Under the pieces are notes generated by a model that worked only from the letters and a program-made list of their open reading frames with translations, was not told where the DNA came from and did no database searches. Both the position numbers and the translations under genes were made by a program. Shown piece by piece: positions 50,535 through 59,015 of a DNA stretch of 64,000 nt (positions within the stretch are counted from its first letter, which is position 1; the number at the start of each line of letters is the position of its first letter). The stretch comes from WLMZ01 sp043753895 (lineage in GTDB: Bacteria; Actinomycetota; Acidimicrobiia; Acidimicrobiales; Ilumatobacteraceae), in NCBI GenBank assembly GCA_043753895.1, contig JAYUWK010000146.1:127319-191318 (forward strand), written 5' to 3'.

Positions 50535-52187
50535 TTACTCGGAGCTCCCGGCATGCGTTGCGACCGCGATATCGCGGGCCCAGGTGTAGTCGGCCTTGCC
50601 ACTCGGACTGCGATAGACGGCATCGACGAAGATGACGTGACGAGGTGCCTTGTACGACGCGAGCCGGGAGCGGAGATACAGGATCAGATCCTCCGCAACG
50701 ATGGCGGGCACGCCGGGGTCGTTGCTGCGCGAGGCAATCAGTGTCACCGCACTCCCTAATCGCGGATCCGGGGTCGCAACGACGATGCAGTCGTCGATCG
50801 CCGGGTGGCTGCGCGCGGCAACCTCGACCTCTTCGGGGTACACCTTCTCTCCGCCGGTGTTGATGCACACCGTGCCGCGGCCGAGCAGGTGCACGGTGCC
50901 ATCAGCGTCGATGACGGCGTAGTCGCCAGGTACCGTGAATCGCACACCGTCGACGACACGAAAGGTGTTCGCGGTCCTGGCATCATCGTTGTGGTAACCC
51001 AAGGGCATCGGCCCGGAGACGGCCAACACGCCGGGCTGTGCTGATCCTCGCGGGAGCGGCTGCCAGCACTGATCGTCGAGGACAACGGCGTGGGGAGAGG
51101 CCGTAAACACAGCGGTGTCGCCGGGGTCAGTGCCGGGCAGCGTGATGTTCACGGCGAACGGCCCACCCTCGCTGGCACCGATCATGTCGATGATCGTGAT
51201 CTGAGGGGCAGCGGCCTGCAGGCTGCGCTTGTGCTGGCTCGACAGGGTGGCCCCCGTACTGATTACGCGCTGGAGTGATGTGACGTCGTACGACTGCGCA
51301 GCCGCGCCGCTCTGCAGCGCGTGTACCAACGGCGCAGCAAACGCGTCGCCGACGATCGAGAGCTGTGTCACATGTTCGCGCTCCACGAGTCGCCACAACT
51401 CGTGCGGATTGAACCGTCGTTCGCCCAACAGGACCACGGTGCCACCCATCACGAATGCGGAGATCGCAAGGAAGAGCGCGGTGCCGTGCATGAGCGGCGG
51501 CGCGCACAGGTTCACCGGACTGCGACCTGCGCAATTCAATGCAGCCGCAGTGGCACCCACTTCTTCGGCAGTGGCAGGCACGTCGAGTCCGGCCGACACG
51601 TAGCCGGTGAACGCCAGCGCTCCGAAGAGATCGACATGGCTCCACACCACGCCTTTGGGAAGCCCGGTGGTGCCACCCGTATAGAGGAACAGCAGGTCGT
51701 CGCCGCTGCGAGTGATACGCGCGGCTGGCTCGTTCGCGGCGATGAGGTCGTGGAACCACACCGCGCCCGCCAGCAGCGGCGTGCCGTCATCGACCTGCAC
51801 CAGCAGCCGCACCTGTGGAGAGGCGGCCGCTGCGGCTGCGACGCGGTCCGCAAGGGAACCATGGAACACGAGCACCTCGGCACCACTGTCGTTGAGCACG
51901 TGAGCGATCTCGGCGGCGAGGTATCGGTAGTTCACGTTCACCGGCACGGCTCGCTGTTTGAACAGGGCGTAGACCGTCTGCAGGTACTCGGGGCAGTTGA
52001 ACAACAACTGTGCCGCCCGGGTATTGGTCGTCACTCCGTGCTCCGCGAGCGCGCCAGCAAAGCGGGCGGCGGTGTCGTCGAGTTCGCTCCAACGAAGGTG
52101 CACATCGCCGACGACTACAGCGACGTGGTCGGGCTGCGCGTCAGCGAGCGCCTCCCACAAGGTGGCCCAGTTTTCGCTCAATGGCAT
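50535..52187 (-). CDS. Acyl-CoA synthetase (AMP-forming, FadD-like)
   Basis: A 550-residue ANL-superfamily ligase forming an acyl-adenylate and then an acyl-CoA. The P-loop is LLFLYTGGTTGLPKGVVWSH near residue 175; MIGASEGGPF is the A5 motif, FTVPGDYAVIDADGTVHLLG holds the A7 Asp, GRGTVCINTGGEKVYPEEVE is the hinge and SGKADYTWARDIA includes the C-terminal catalytic Lys. The ATG at 52187 has GGAGG six bases upstream. The surrounding aldehyde dehydrogenase, SDR and crotonase genes suggest fatty or aromatic acid catabolism. Chain length is not predictable. Confidence 0.9.
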   Translation of the reverse strand: MPLSENWATLWEALADAQPDHVAVVVGDVHLRWSELDDTAARFAGALAEHGVTTNTRAAQLLFNCPEYLQTVYALFKQRAVPVNVNYRYLAAEIAHVLNDSGAEVLVFHGSLADRVAAAAAASPQVRLLVQVDDGTPLLAGAVWFHDLIAANEPAARITRSGDDLLFLYTGGTTGLPKGVVWSHVDLFGALAFTGYVSAGLDVPATAEEVGATAAALNCAGRSPVNLCAPPLMHGTALFLAISAFVMGGTVVLLGERRFNPHELWRLVEREHVTQLSIVGDAFAAPLVHALQSGAAAQSYDVTSLQRVISTGATLSSQHKRSLQAAAPQITIIDMIGASEGGPFAVNITLPGTDPGDTAVFTASPHAVVLDDQCWQPLPRGSAQPGVLAVSGPMPLGYHNDDARTANTFRVVDGVRFTVPGDYAVIDADGTVHLLGRGTVCINTGGEKVYPEEVEVAARSHPAIDDCIVVATPDPRLGSAVTLIASRSNDPGVPAIVAEDLILYLRSRLASYKAPRHVIFVDAVYRSPSGKADYTWARDIAVATHAGSSE

Positions 52188-52255
52188 CAGAAACCTCCAG
52201 ATTGCTCCCTGACGAGCCGAGGCGATCGTAGGCACAGCGCCTACTATCGTCTGCG

Positions 52256-52323
52256 ATGGAGCGAGAGCTGCGATGGACAGAGTGCTGACATGGACCTGCT
52301 GCTGACATGGACATAGTGCTGGT
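52256..52323 (+). repeat. Four degenerate 17-bp tandem repeats, each starting ATGGA
   Basis: Copies at 52256, 52273, 52290 and 52307 read ATGGAGCGAGAGCTGCG, ATGGACAGAGTGCTGAC, ATGGACCTGCTGCTGAC and ATGGACATAGTGCTGGT. The last is the start of the phosphatase gene. The three upstream ATGs open frames of only ten, ten and eight codons that stop within the array or at the real start. Confidence 0.8.
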
Positions 52324-52990
52324 ACGTCACGGCGAACCGGAATGGGTCGTCGACGGCATGAACATCGACTTCCCGCCGCTGACCGAGCGCGGACATCGCC
52401 AGGCCGCACACATGGCCGAGACCCTGGCCAAGGAGCGATTCAACGAGGTCCTGGTCTCGCCGCTCGAGCGTGCCCGCCAGACCGCTGCGCCGTTGTACGC
52501 GCGAACCGGCCGTAACGAAGAGGTTCACGCCTGGTTGCGTGAGATCCGCAGCCCTGTCTGGCAGGGAACTCCCCGCGAGAAGGCCGATGCTGCGTTTGCC
52601 GAGGAACGCCGGAAGCCCTCACACGAGCGCTGGCATGGTTTGTCCGCTCTTGGCGGCGAGGCGAATCGAGACTTCATCGCCCGGATTCGCGAGGGATGCG
52701 GCCTGTTCCTGGCCGAACGTGGCATTGAATTGATACCCGGTGATCTGCCCGTGTGGCGCATCGACAATCCGGAGATGCGTCTGTGTCTTGTTGCCCACGC
52801 TGGCACCAACTCGGCCATCATCAGCTACCTGCTCGGACTGCAGCCCACGCCGTGGGAGTGGGATCGCTTCGTGCTCGGACATGCCTCGATCACCCGGCTC
52901 GAAGCGCTCGAGCTCGGCGATGGTTTCACGTTTGCACTCACCCGACTCGCCGATGTCGAGCACCTCTCCGCTCAGGACCGCACGCGCTAG
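52307..52990 (+). CDS. Histidine phosphatase family protein (phosphoglycerate mutase-like)
   Basis: A 227-residue histidine phosphatase. The phosphohistidine motif VLVRHGEPEW starts at residue 4, with SPLERARQTAAPL and CLVAHAGTNSAIISYLLGL for the second catalytic His and the phosphate pocket. Members dephosphorylate sugar phosphates, alpha-ribazole phosphate or similar compounds; the long insert after EIRSPVWQGTPREKADAAF is not diagnostic. The ATG at 52307 is the last of four repeated ATGs and the only one that opens the full frame. It precedes the aldehyde dehydrogenase by 19 bases. Confidence 0.85.
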   Translation: MDIVLVRHGEPEWVVDGMNIDFPPLTERGHRQAAHMAETLAKERFNEVLVSPLERARQTAAPLYARTGRNEEVHAWLREIRSPVWQGTPREKADAAFAEERRKPSHERWHGLSALGGEANRDFIARIREGCGLFLAERGIELIPGDLPVWRIDNPEMRLCLVAHAGTNSAIISYLLGLQPTPWEWDRFVLGHASITRLEALELGDGFTFALTRLADVEHLSAQDRTR

Positions 52991-53009
52991 ACCTTGCTAC
53001 CGTGCGGCC

Positions 53010-54461
53010 ATGGCTGACGCGCTGAGGATGTACATCGACGGACGCTGGGTGCACGCGCTCAGCGGTGAAACGATCGACGTGATCGATCCGTCGACAGGCG
53101 CCGTCATCGCTGCGGTGCCCGCAGCCGGTGCCGCCGATGTTGACCTCGCCGTACGAGCCGCCCGGCGCGCGAGTGACGATGGCAGCTGGGGATCTGCTGT
53201 ATCCGAACGCGAACGCAGCCGCATCCTGTTCCGGATGGCCGAACTGGTGCGCGAACAGCGCGACGAACTGGCCGAGCTCGAAGTGCGCGACAGCGGCAAG
53301 CCGCTGGCTGAAGCACGCGGCGACATCGACGAGGTCGCCTTCATGTTCGAGTACTACGCGGGCTGGGCCACCAAGATCAGCGGCGACATCCCACCCGTGG
53401 GACCCGACGCAATGAGCCTCATCGTCAAAGAACCGGTGGGCGTGTGCGGGCTGATCGTGCCGTGGAACTATCCGATGATGATGGCTGCACAAAAGGTCGC
53501 GCCGGCACTCGCGGCCGGTTGCACGGTGATCCTCAAGCCGGCAGAACAGACGCCGCTCACGGCACTGCGACTTGCGGCAATCGCCGAAGCTGCTGGGGTA
53601 CCCGCCGGTGTGATCAATGTCGTTACCGGCATCGGTGTCGACGCCGGTGGCCCACTGCTTGTGCACCCGATGGTCGACAAGATCAGCTTCACTGGCTCCA
53701 AGGCGGTTGGTCAGCACATCCAGCGCACGTGTGCGGATCCGCTCAAGCGGGTCACGCTCGAACTGGGTGGCAAGAGCCCCAATATCGTGTTCGCCGATGC
53801 CGATCTGTCGGTGGCGGTACCGGGAACGTGCAACGGGGTGTTCGCCAACCAGGGTGAGGTGTGTTCCGCAGGAAGTCGCGTCTTCGTCGATGCGAGCATC
53901 TACGACGACACGTTGCAGGCCATGTCCGACTTCGCGGCTGGCATCCGGCTGGGCAGCGGCCTCGACCCGGAGACAACAATGGGTCCACTGGTGTCTGCGG
54001 TACAGCGCGATCGGGTCGAGGGCTATGTCTCGGTTGGTCGAACGGAAGCCAAGCTTGCGTTCGAAGGCGTTCGACCCAACGACCCTGCATTGAGCGGCGG
54101 ATATTTCGTGCCGCCCACCATCTTCGAAGCTACGTCGAACGATCTCAGAATCGCCCGCGAGGAGATCTTCGGGCCGGTGATGACGGTGATTCCGTTTCGT
54201 TCGATCGACGAAGCCATCACGCTTGCCAACGACACCGAGTACGGACTCGCCGCCGCGATCTGGACACGCGACATCGGTCGCGCCCTGCGCACAGCGAGGG
54301 CCATTCGGGCCGGTGTGGTGTGGATCAACGACAGCCAGCCAGCGCCGACCGAGACGATGTGGGGCGGCTACAAGCACAGCGGCATCGGGCGCGAACTCGG
54401 CCCCTACGCGCTCGACGCGTACCTCGAGTCCAAGCACATCTACATCAACCTTGCGAACTGA
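53010..54461 (+). CDS. Aldehyde dehydrogenase (betaine-aldehyde type)
   Basis: A 483-residue NAD(P)-dependent aldehyde dehydrogenase oxidising an aldehyde to an acid. Catalytic Cys285 is in QGEVCSAGSR and the general base Glu251 in TLELGGKSPNIVF. GVCGLIVPWNYPMMMAAQK and FTGSKAVGQHIQ form the cofactor site, and EEIFGPVMTVIPF is the family block. The TMWGGYKHSGIGRELG tail fits the betaine-aldehyde/aromatic aldehyde group, though substrate is not fixed by sequence. Fourteen bases separate it from the methyltransferase gene, so they are cotranscribed. Confidence 0.92.
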   Translation: MADALRMYIDGRWVHALSGETIDVIDPSTGAVIAAVPAAGAADVDLAVRAARRASDDGSWGSAVSERERSRILFRMAELVREQRDELAELEVRDSGKPLAEARGDIDEVAFMFEYYAGWATKISGDIPPVGPDAMSLIVKEPVGVCGLIVPWNYPMMMAAQKVAPALAAGCTVILKPAEQTPLTALRLAAIAEAAGVPAGVINVVTGIGVDAGGPLLVHPMVDKISFTGSKAVGQHIQRTCADPLKRVTLELGGKSPNIVFADADLSVAVPGTCNGVFANQGEVCSAGSRVFVDASIYDDTLQAMSDFAAGIRLGSGLDPETTMGPLVSAVQRDRVEGYVSVGRTEAKLAFEGVRPNDPALSGGYFVPPTIFEATSNDLRIAREEIFGPVMTVIPFRSIDEAITLANDTEYGLAAAIWTRDIGRALRTARAIRAGVVWINDSQPAPTETMWGGYKHSGIGRELGPYALDAYLESKHIYINLAN

Positions 54462-54474
54462 ACGGACCACACTG

Positions 54475-55557
54475 ATGAGTCACGAGACACCCGTCGATCC
54501 CGACAAGCTGAAGATGTTTTCATTCCAGGTCTTCACCAAGCTCGAAGGGGCCGTGACCGCGGGCATGATCCACCTTGGCGACCGCTTGGGGATGTACCAG
54601 GCGATGAAGCAGTCGGGTGTGCCAGTGAGCACACACGAACTTGCCGCTTCGCTGCAACTACACGAACGTTGGGTTCGCGAGTGGGCCTACAACCAGGCGG
54701 CCGCACGCATCATTGATTGCGACGCTGACGAGCGTTTCTCGCTGTCGCCCGAGGCCGCTGCAGTGCTCGCATCACCGGAGCATCCGGCATATGGCATGGG
54801 TATGTTCCATCGCCTCCCGCAAACGATGGCCACGCTCGACGACATGCCCCAGAGTTTCCGTACCGGTGTCGGCTACAACTACGACAGCCACGGTTGTGCC
54901 GGGGCGATCGGTATCGAGCGAAGCTTCGAGCCGTGGAACAAGACCTTTCTGCTCCCGGTCGTGTTGCCGGCGCTCGACGGCATCGAAGAGCGCTTACGCG
55001 CCGGGGCGGTGGTGGCCGATGTCGGGTGCGGAGCCGGCGGTGCGGTGTTGTTGATGGCCGGAGCCTTCCCGACGAGCACATTCACGGGCTACGACATCTC
55101 GCAGCACGCGCTCGATCGCGCCGCCACCAAGCTGGCCGAGTCGAGCGTCACCAACGCGAGCTTTCACGATCCACGCCAGTCCCCACTGCCGGCTGACCAT
55201 TCTGTGGATCTCATCACCACGTTCGACTGCATCCACGACATGACGCATCCTCAGCAAATGATGGAGGCGCTGCGAGCCGCGATTGCGCCAACCGGCACGT
55301 GGTTGCTCGTCGACATCAAGGCGCACGACACGTTCATGGAGAACGCACGCAAGAACCCGATGGCGCCGTTGATGTACGGCATCAGCGTGCTCTCGTGCAT
55401 GTCGTCGGCGATGTCTGCTCCCGATGGCGCAGGCCTCGGCACGCTCGGGTTCAGTGAGAACACAGCACGGGAGATGGCAGCCAAGGCCGGCTTCAGTCGG
55501 TTCCGCAAACTCGACGTCGATCACTCGGTGAACGCGTTCTACGAGGTCAGGCCCTAG
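54475..55557 (+). CDS. Class I SAM-dependent methyltransferase with N-terminal winged helix
   Basis: A 360-residue methyltransferase resembling the Rv2258c type. Residues 1-95 form a winged-helix dimerisation domain (GVPVSTHELAASLQLHERWV). The SAM-binding motif VVADVGCGAGGAVLLM lies near residue 181, FTGYDISQHALDRA is motif II, and VDLITTFDCIHDMTHPQQ holds the later motifs. It moves a methyl group to a small molecule or natural product; the acceptor is unknown. It follows an aldehyde dehydrogenase and ends 38 bases before the convergent TetR gene. Confidence 0.87.
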   Translation: MSHETPVDPDKLKMFSFQVFTKLEGAVTAGMIHLGDRLGMYQAMKQSGVPVSTHELAASLQLHERWVREWAYNQAAARIIDCDADERFSLSPEAAAVLASPEHPAYGMGMFHRLPQTMATLDDMPQSFRTGVGYNYDSHGCAGAIGIERSFEPWNKTFLLPVVLPALDGIEERLRAGAVVADVGCGAGGAVLLMAGAFPTSTFTGYDISQHALDRAATKLAESSVTNASFHDPRQSPLPADHSVDLITTFDCIHDMTHPQQMMEALRAAIAPTGTWLLVDIKAHDTFMENARKNPMAPLMYGISVLSCMSSAMSAPDGAGLGTLGFSENTAREMAAKAGFSRFRKLDVDHSVNAFYEVRP

Positions 55558-55595
55558 CGACCGTACGTTCAGCCCAGTGACGGCGGTGCCGACGC

Positions 55596-56633
55596 CTATA
55601 CGTATTCGATGACCTCGAGGCGGCGTTCGGCGAACAGCCAGCCGAGCGTGGTGCGCACATAGCGGTCGTGGTAGACCGCAAGCAGTGAAACCGTGGTGCC
55701 GTCGGTGGTCCTGAGTCGCTCCTGCACCGTGACGCGCCCGGTGCCCTCGCCCGCGGATTCGTTGATGTCGAACACCGTGAGGGGTGCCACGTGCACGACC
55801 CACTCGAAACCCTTCATTGCGCTGACCCATGCCTTCACGATGTTGGCCCGCCCGTTCACGGGTTTGCCACGACCTTGATCCCACGATGCATCGTTGGCCC
55901 ACGTGGAGCCCCAGATGTCGGCATCGCGCCGCTGCACGCCGTCGCAATAGCGCGCCACCAGTTGGCGCAGTGCTAGGTCGGTGGCGGGGGAAAGCGGCTT
56001 CGCTGTGGTGCGCACCACAGCTTGCGAGCCATCGAAGTCAGCGATGTCGACACCGACCTCGGCGGCCGCCAGCCAGCGCACATGACCGATGAACGCGTCG
56101 CGAGTGAGTAGGCCGTCGTGCGCCGCGAACTGAATCGCCAGACCGTCGATGAGGCCGGTGAGGCGCAACGCGCTCGCCGATGGGTCGGCGCAACGGAACT
56201 CGCCCGAGGCCACACCGCCGCTGAGAACCCGCTCAAGCAATTCGACGGATTGCTCGTCGAGTTCCTGGCTGATCCGTTTCATCATCGGGTTTCGCAGCGC
56301 CTCGCCCCACGCATCGATCCACAGCATCCACTCCATGTCGCCGCTGCCCTCGGGCACGTAGTCCTGAATAGCGCGGTCCAACTGCGCGAGCGAATTGGGA
56401 GCCGCTTCGATTTCGGCGTGCAGCTCGGCGAGGTCCTTGCGCGCGTAGTGGCTGAATGCTTCGGCGAGCAACTGCTCTTTGGAGTCGTAGTGATAGTGGA
56501 TGAGGCTGGTGGAGACGCTGAGTCTCTTGGCCACATCGGCAATGCGAGTGGCGGCGAAGCCGCGCTCGATGACCACCTCACAAGTGGTCTCCAGTATTTC
56601 CTTACGTCGTTCTTCGACCGTCTGCTTCTTCAC
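55596..56633 (-). CDS. TetR-family regulator fused to an NTF2-like (SnoaL) domain
   Basis: A 345-residue two-domain protein. Residues 1-60 are a TetR helix-turn-helix (EVVIERGFAATRIADVAKRL, SVSTSLIHYHYDSKEQLLAE), followed by a TetR-like ligand domain to about residue 200. Residues 215-345 are a separate cone-fold domain (LALRQLVARYCDGVQRRDAD, IWGSTWANDASW, LLAVYHDRYVRTTLGWLFAE), as in SnoaL/NTF2-like proteins acting on dehydrogenase substrates. TetR proteins are normally about 200 residues, so the fusion is unusual. It diverges from the SDR/PPOX/SDR operon across 119 bases and probably regulates it. ATG start; its NTF2 part may bind or convert the inducer. Confidence 0.86.
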   Translation of the reverse strand: MKKQTVEERRKEILETTCEVVIERGFAATRIADVAKRLSVSTSLIHYHYDSKEQLLAEAFSHYARKDLAELHAEIEAAPNSLAQLDRAIQDYVPEGSGDMEWMLWIDAWGEALRNPMMKRISQELDEQSVELLERVLSGGVASGEFRCADPSASALRLTGLIDGLAIQFAAHDGLLTRDAFIGHVRWLAAAEVGVDIADFDGSQAVVRTTAKPLSPATDLALRQLVARYCDGVQRRDADIWGSTWANDASWDQGRGKPVNGRANIVKAWVSAMKGFEWVVHVAPLTVFDINESAGEGTGRVTVQERLRTTDGTTVSLLAVYHDRYVRTTLGWLFAERRLEVIEYV

Positions 56634-56752
56634 CGAGGTTGAACGCTACAAGCACCGGCACGCTTCGCTGCGACATAGCCGTACCCGTCTGCTCTAGCGT
56701 CAGGAGATGTTGCCGTCGTGTCGAACGATGGCCAGGGCAAAAGGGGAACGCA

Positions 56753-57670
56753 ATGGGGATGTTCGATCTGACAGGAAAGGTCGCACTGGTCACCGGTGGT
56801 TCGATGGGGCTCGGCCTCACCTTCACCGACACGCTGGCCGAGGCGGGCGCCGACATTGCGATCACAGCGCGCAGCGAGGAACTACTGGAAGCAAATGCCG
56901 CAGGCCTACGCGAGCGCCACGGCCGCACGGTCACCTGCCACCCCGGCGACGTCACCGACGAAAACGACGTGAAGCGCGTCGTTGCCGAGACCCTGAAACA
57001 GCACGGACGCATCGACATCCTGGTGAACAACGCGGGCATCTCCGATTTGCGCGGGCTCCCCACCGAGTGGAGCGATCACGAGACGTTTCGCCGGGTTGTC
57101 GACGTCGACCTGTTCGGCGTGTGGGCATTCATGCGCGAGTGCGGGCCGCACATGCTCGAGCGCGGCAGCGGCTCGGTCATCAACATCGCGTCCATTCTCG
57201 GCAGCGGCGGCAGCGAGTTCGTAAACCCCTGGTACGTGGCGGCCAAAGGTGCCGTACTGCAGATGACCAAGCACATCGGCGTCGAATGGGCCGACCGCAA
57301 TGTACGCGTCAACGCCATCGCCCCGGCCTACTTCGTCACCGAGATGACCCGTCCGTTGTTCGAGATGCTGGGCATGGCGCCGTGGATCGAGAGCCGCACG
57401 CCGATGCGTCGCCTTGGCGATCCGGAGGGCGACCTGCGCGGTCCTTTGCTGTTCCTCGCCAGCGATGCAGCGAGTTACGTCACGGGCCACACCCTGTTCG
57501 TCGACGGCGGTTGGGAGGCCAGCCGAGGTGCGTGGCAGATAGCACCGAGCCACTTCTCGTGGAACAAGGATCAACCTCAGGTGGGCGCACCGTATGCGGG
57601 CATCGTGCCCAACGAGTTCGAGCAGTGGAAGATGGGCATCCCCGGCATCCACTACCCCATGCCGGAATGA
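56753..57670 (+). CDS. Short-chain dehydrogenase/reductase (SDR)
   Basis: A 305-residue classical SDR with VALVTGGSMGLGLTFTDTL, NNAGI, VINIASILGSGG and the catalytic YVAAK. The C-terminal 50 residues after FVDGGWEASRGA (a tail rich in aromatic residues) extend beyond the usual end near residue 255. The ATG at 56753 has AGGGG seven bases upstream. It is first in a three-gene operon with a PPOX-type protein and a second SDR and is divergent from the TetR-NTF2 gene. Substrate unknown. Confidence 0.87.
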   Translation: MGMFDLTGKVALVTGGSMGLGLTFTDTLAEAGADIAITARSEELLEANAAGLRERHGRTVTCHPGDVTDENDVKRVVAETLKQHGRIDILVNNAGISDLRGLPTEWSDHETFRRVVDVDLFGVWAFMRECGPHMLERGSGSVINIASILGSGGSEFVNPWYVAAKGAVLQMTKHIGVEWADRNVRVNAIAPAYFVTEMTRPLFEMLGMAPWIESRTPMRRLGDPEGDLRGPLLFLASDAASYVTGHTLFVDGGWEASRGAWQIAPSHFSWNKDQPQVGAPYAGIVPNEFEQWKMGIPGIHYPMPE

Positions 57671-58122
57671 ATGTAGCAATGGCCGACGACACGATCAGCC
57701 TCGATGAGATCAAGGCGCACTGCGTACGACTCAGCCCGTGGGCGCACCTCGCCACCGTCGGCGCCGACAATCATCCCGACGTGGTCCCGGTGCATCCGTG
57801 CTGGGAGGGTGATGTGCTCTGGACGATGTGCGGTACTGATTCGGTAAAGGCGCGCAACGTCGCGGCGAATCCCAATGTGGCGATTCATTGGCAGGTCACC
57901 GAAGCAGGCGATGGCGTCGAGGTGTGGGGAACAGCAAAGATCTTGGACGACCTCGAGACCAAGCGCCGGCTCTGGAATGGAGTCTTCGACTACGACCTCA
58001 ACGCATTCGCACCGGGTGGGCCCGATGATTCACCGGGCACTGCGTTCATGGCCATCACGTCGCGACGCGCGTTGTTCCTCGGGATGTATGGCATGACGGG
58101 CCGTCAGGTATGGCGCGCCTGA
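57667..58122 (+). CDS. Pyridoxamine 5'-phosphate oxidase-fold flavin-binding protein
   Basis: A 151-residue split-barrel protein with WAHLATVGADNHPDVVPVHP, VLWTMCGTDSVKARNVAAN and VAIHWQV, the FMN/F420-binding layout of actinobacterial PPOX proteins. The ATG at 57667 overlaps the SDR stop (ATGA) and the gene overlaps the next SDR by 13 bases, so the three are translationally coupled. An internal ATG at 57679 is a possible start. Its partners suggest a redox step on a shared small molecule. Confidence 0.84.
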   Translation: MNVAMADDTISLDEIKAHCVRLSPWAHLATVGADNHPDVVPVHPCWEGDVLWTMCGTDSVKARNVAANPNVAIHWQVTEAGDGVEVWGTAKILDDLETKRRLWNGVFDYDLNAFAPGGPDDSPGTAFMAITSRRALFLGMYGMTGRQVWRA

Positions 58123-58901
58123 CCGCACTGTCGCGCTCGGTCGCGGGCAAGCGCGTCATCGTCACCGGTGCAGCATCGGGCATGGGCCGGGCCACAGCGC
58201 ATCTCTTCGCCGACGAAGGCGCCCGCGTTGCGGTAGTCGACCTCGGTGATGCACGCGTGCGCACGGTGGTCGAGGAAGTCAGGGCGCTCCACGGCGCAGA
58301 CGCAGCGCAGGGTTTCGTCACCGACGTGGCCCGCATCGATGCACTCAAGGCGATGGTGGCAGGCGTCGTCGAGGCATTCGGCGGTATCGACATCCTGATC
58401 AACAACGCGGGAGTCTCGCTGATCACATCGGCGTTTCAGGACGAGGAATCGTTTGAGTCGAACTGGGCATCCACGCTCGCCGTCAACCTCACTGCGCACG
58501 CGCGATTGATCCGGCTCTGCCTGCCCCACCTACAAGCCGTCGGGTCTGGGCGCATCGTGAATATCGCGTCCACCGAATCGATCGTCACCACTGCGGGACT
58601 GGCTGCCTATGCCGCATCGAAAGCCGGTGTGGTGGGGCTTACCAAGAGCTTCGCCGTTGAGCTTGGTCGGCACGACATCACCGTGAACTGCATCTGCCCC
58701 GGGCCGATCAACACCGGTATGACTGCGGGCATCGACGATGCGGCCAAGGCCACGTACGCGAAGCGACGGGTTCCATTGCGGCGCTACGGCGATCCCGAGG
58801 AAGTCGCGCACATGACCCTGAACATGTGCCTGCCGTCGTCGAGCTTCGTCAACGGCGCGGTCATTCCCGTCGACGGTGGCATGACGATCCGCCACACATA
58901 G
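58110..58901 (+). CDS. Short-chain dehydrogenase/reductase (SDR)
   Basis: A 263-residue classical SDR: VIVTGAASGMGRATAHLF, VVDLGD with the NAD-selecting Asp, INNAGVS, IVNIASTESIVTTAG and YAASK for catalysis, then FVNGAVIPVDGGMTIRHT. It is last in the operon with the other SDR and the PPOX-fold protein and overlaps the latter by 13 bases. A good inverted repeat follows before the convergent gene. Substrate unknown. Confidence 0.89.
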   Translation: MARLTALSRSVAGKRVIVTGAASGMGRATAHLFADEGARVAVVDLGDARVRTVVEEVRALHGADAAQGFVTDVARIDALKAMVAGVVEAFGGIDILINNAGVSLITSAFQDEESFESNWASTLAVNLTAHARLIRLCLPHLQAVGSGRIVNIASTESIVTTAGLAAYAASKAGVVGLTKSFAVELGRHDITVNCICPGPINTGMTAGIDDAAKATYAKRRVPLRRYGDPEEVAHMTLNMCLPSSSFVNGAVIPVDGGMTIRHT

Positions 58902-58957
58902 TGCCCTGACCGGCAAGGTTTGAGGCGAAGTCCCGTCCCACAGGCCCAATACGGGCT

Positions 58958-58982
58958 CCGAAGGCGCAACTTCGGCCTTCGG
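58958..58982. terminator. Hairpin between convergent genes
   Basis: CCGAAGGC (58958-58965) and GCCTTCGG (58975-58982) form a perfect eight-base stem with a nine-base loop. It lies 56 bases after the SDR stop and could end transcription from both sides. No T-run follows. Confidence 0.5.
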
Positions 58983-59015
58983 CCACAGCACGAGCTGTTC
59001 GGGCGACCGAATGAC

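Noticed and set aside
50512..50868. In-frame extension of the DUF2510 protein
   Set aside because: It overlaps the acyl-CoA synthetase C-terminus, including catalytic Lys and hinge motifs, and looks like arginine-rich shadow sequence.
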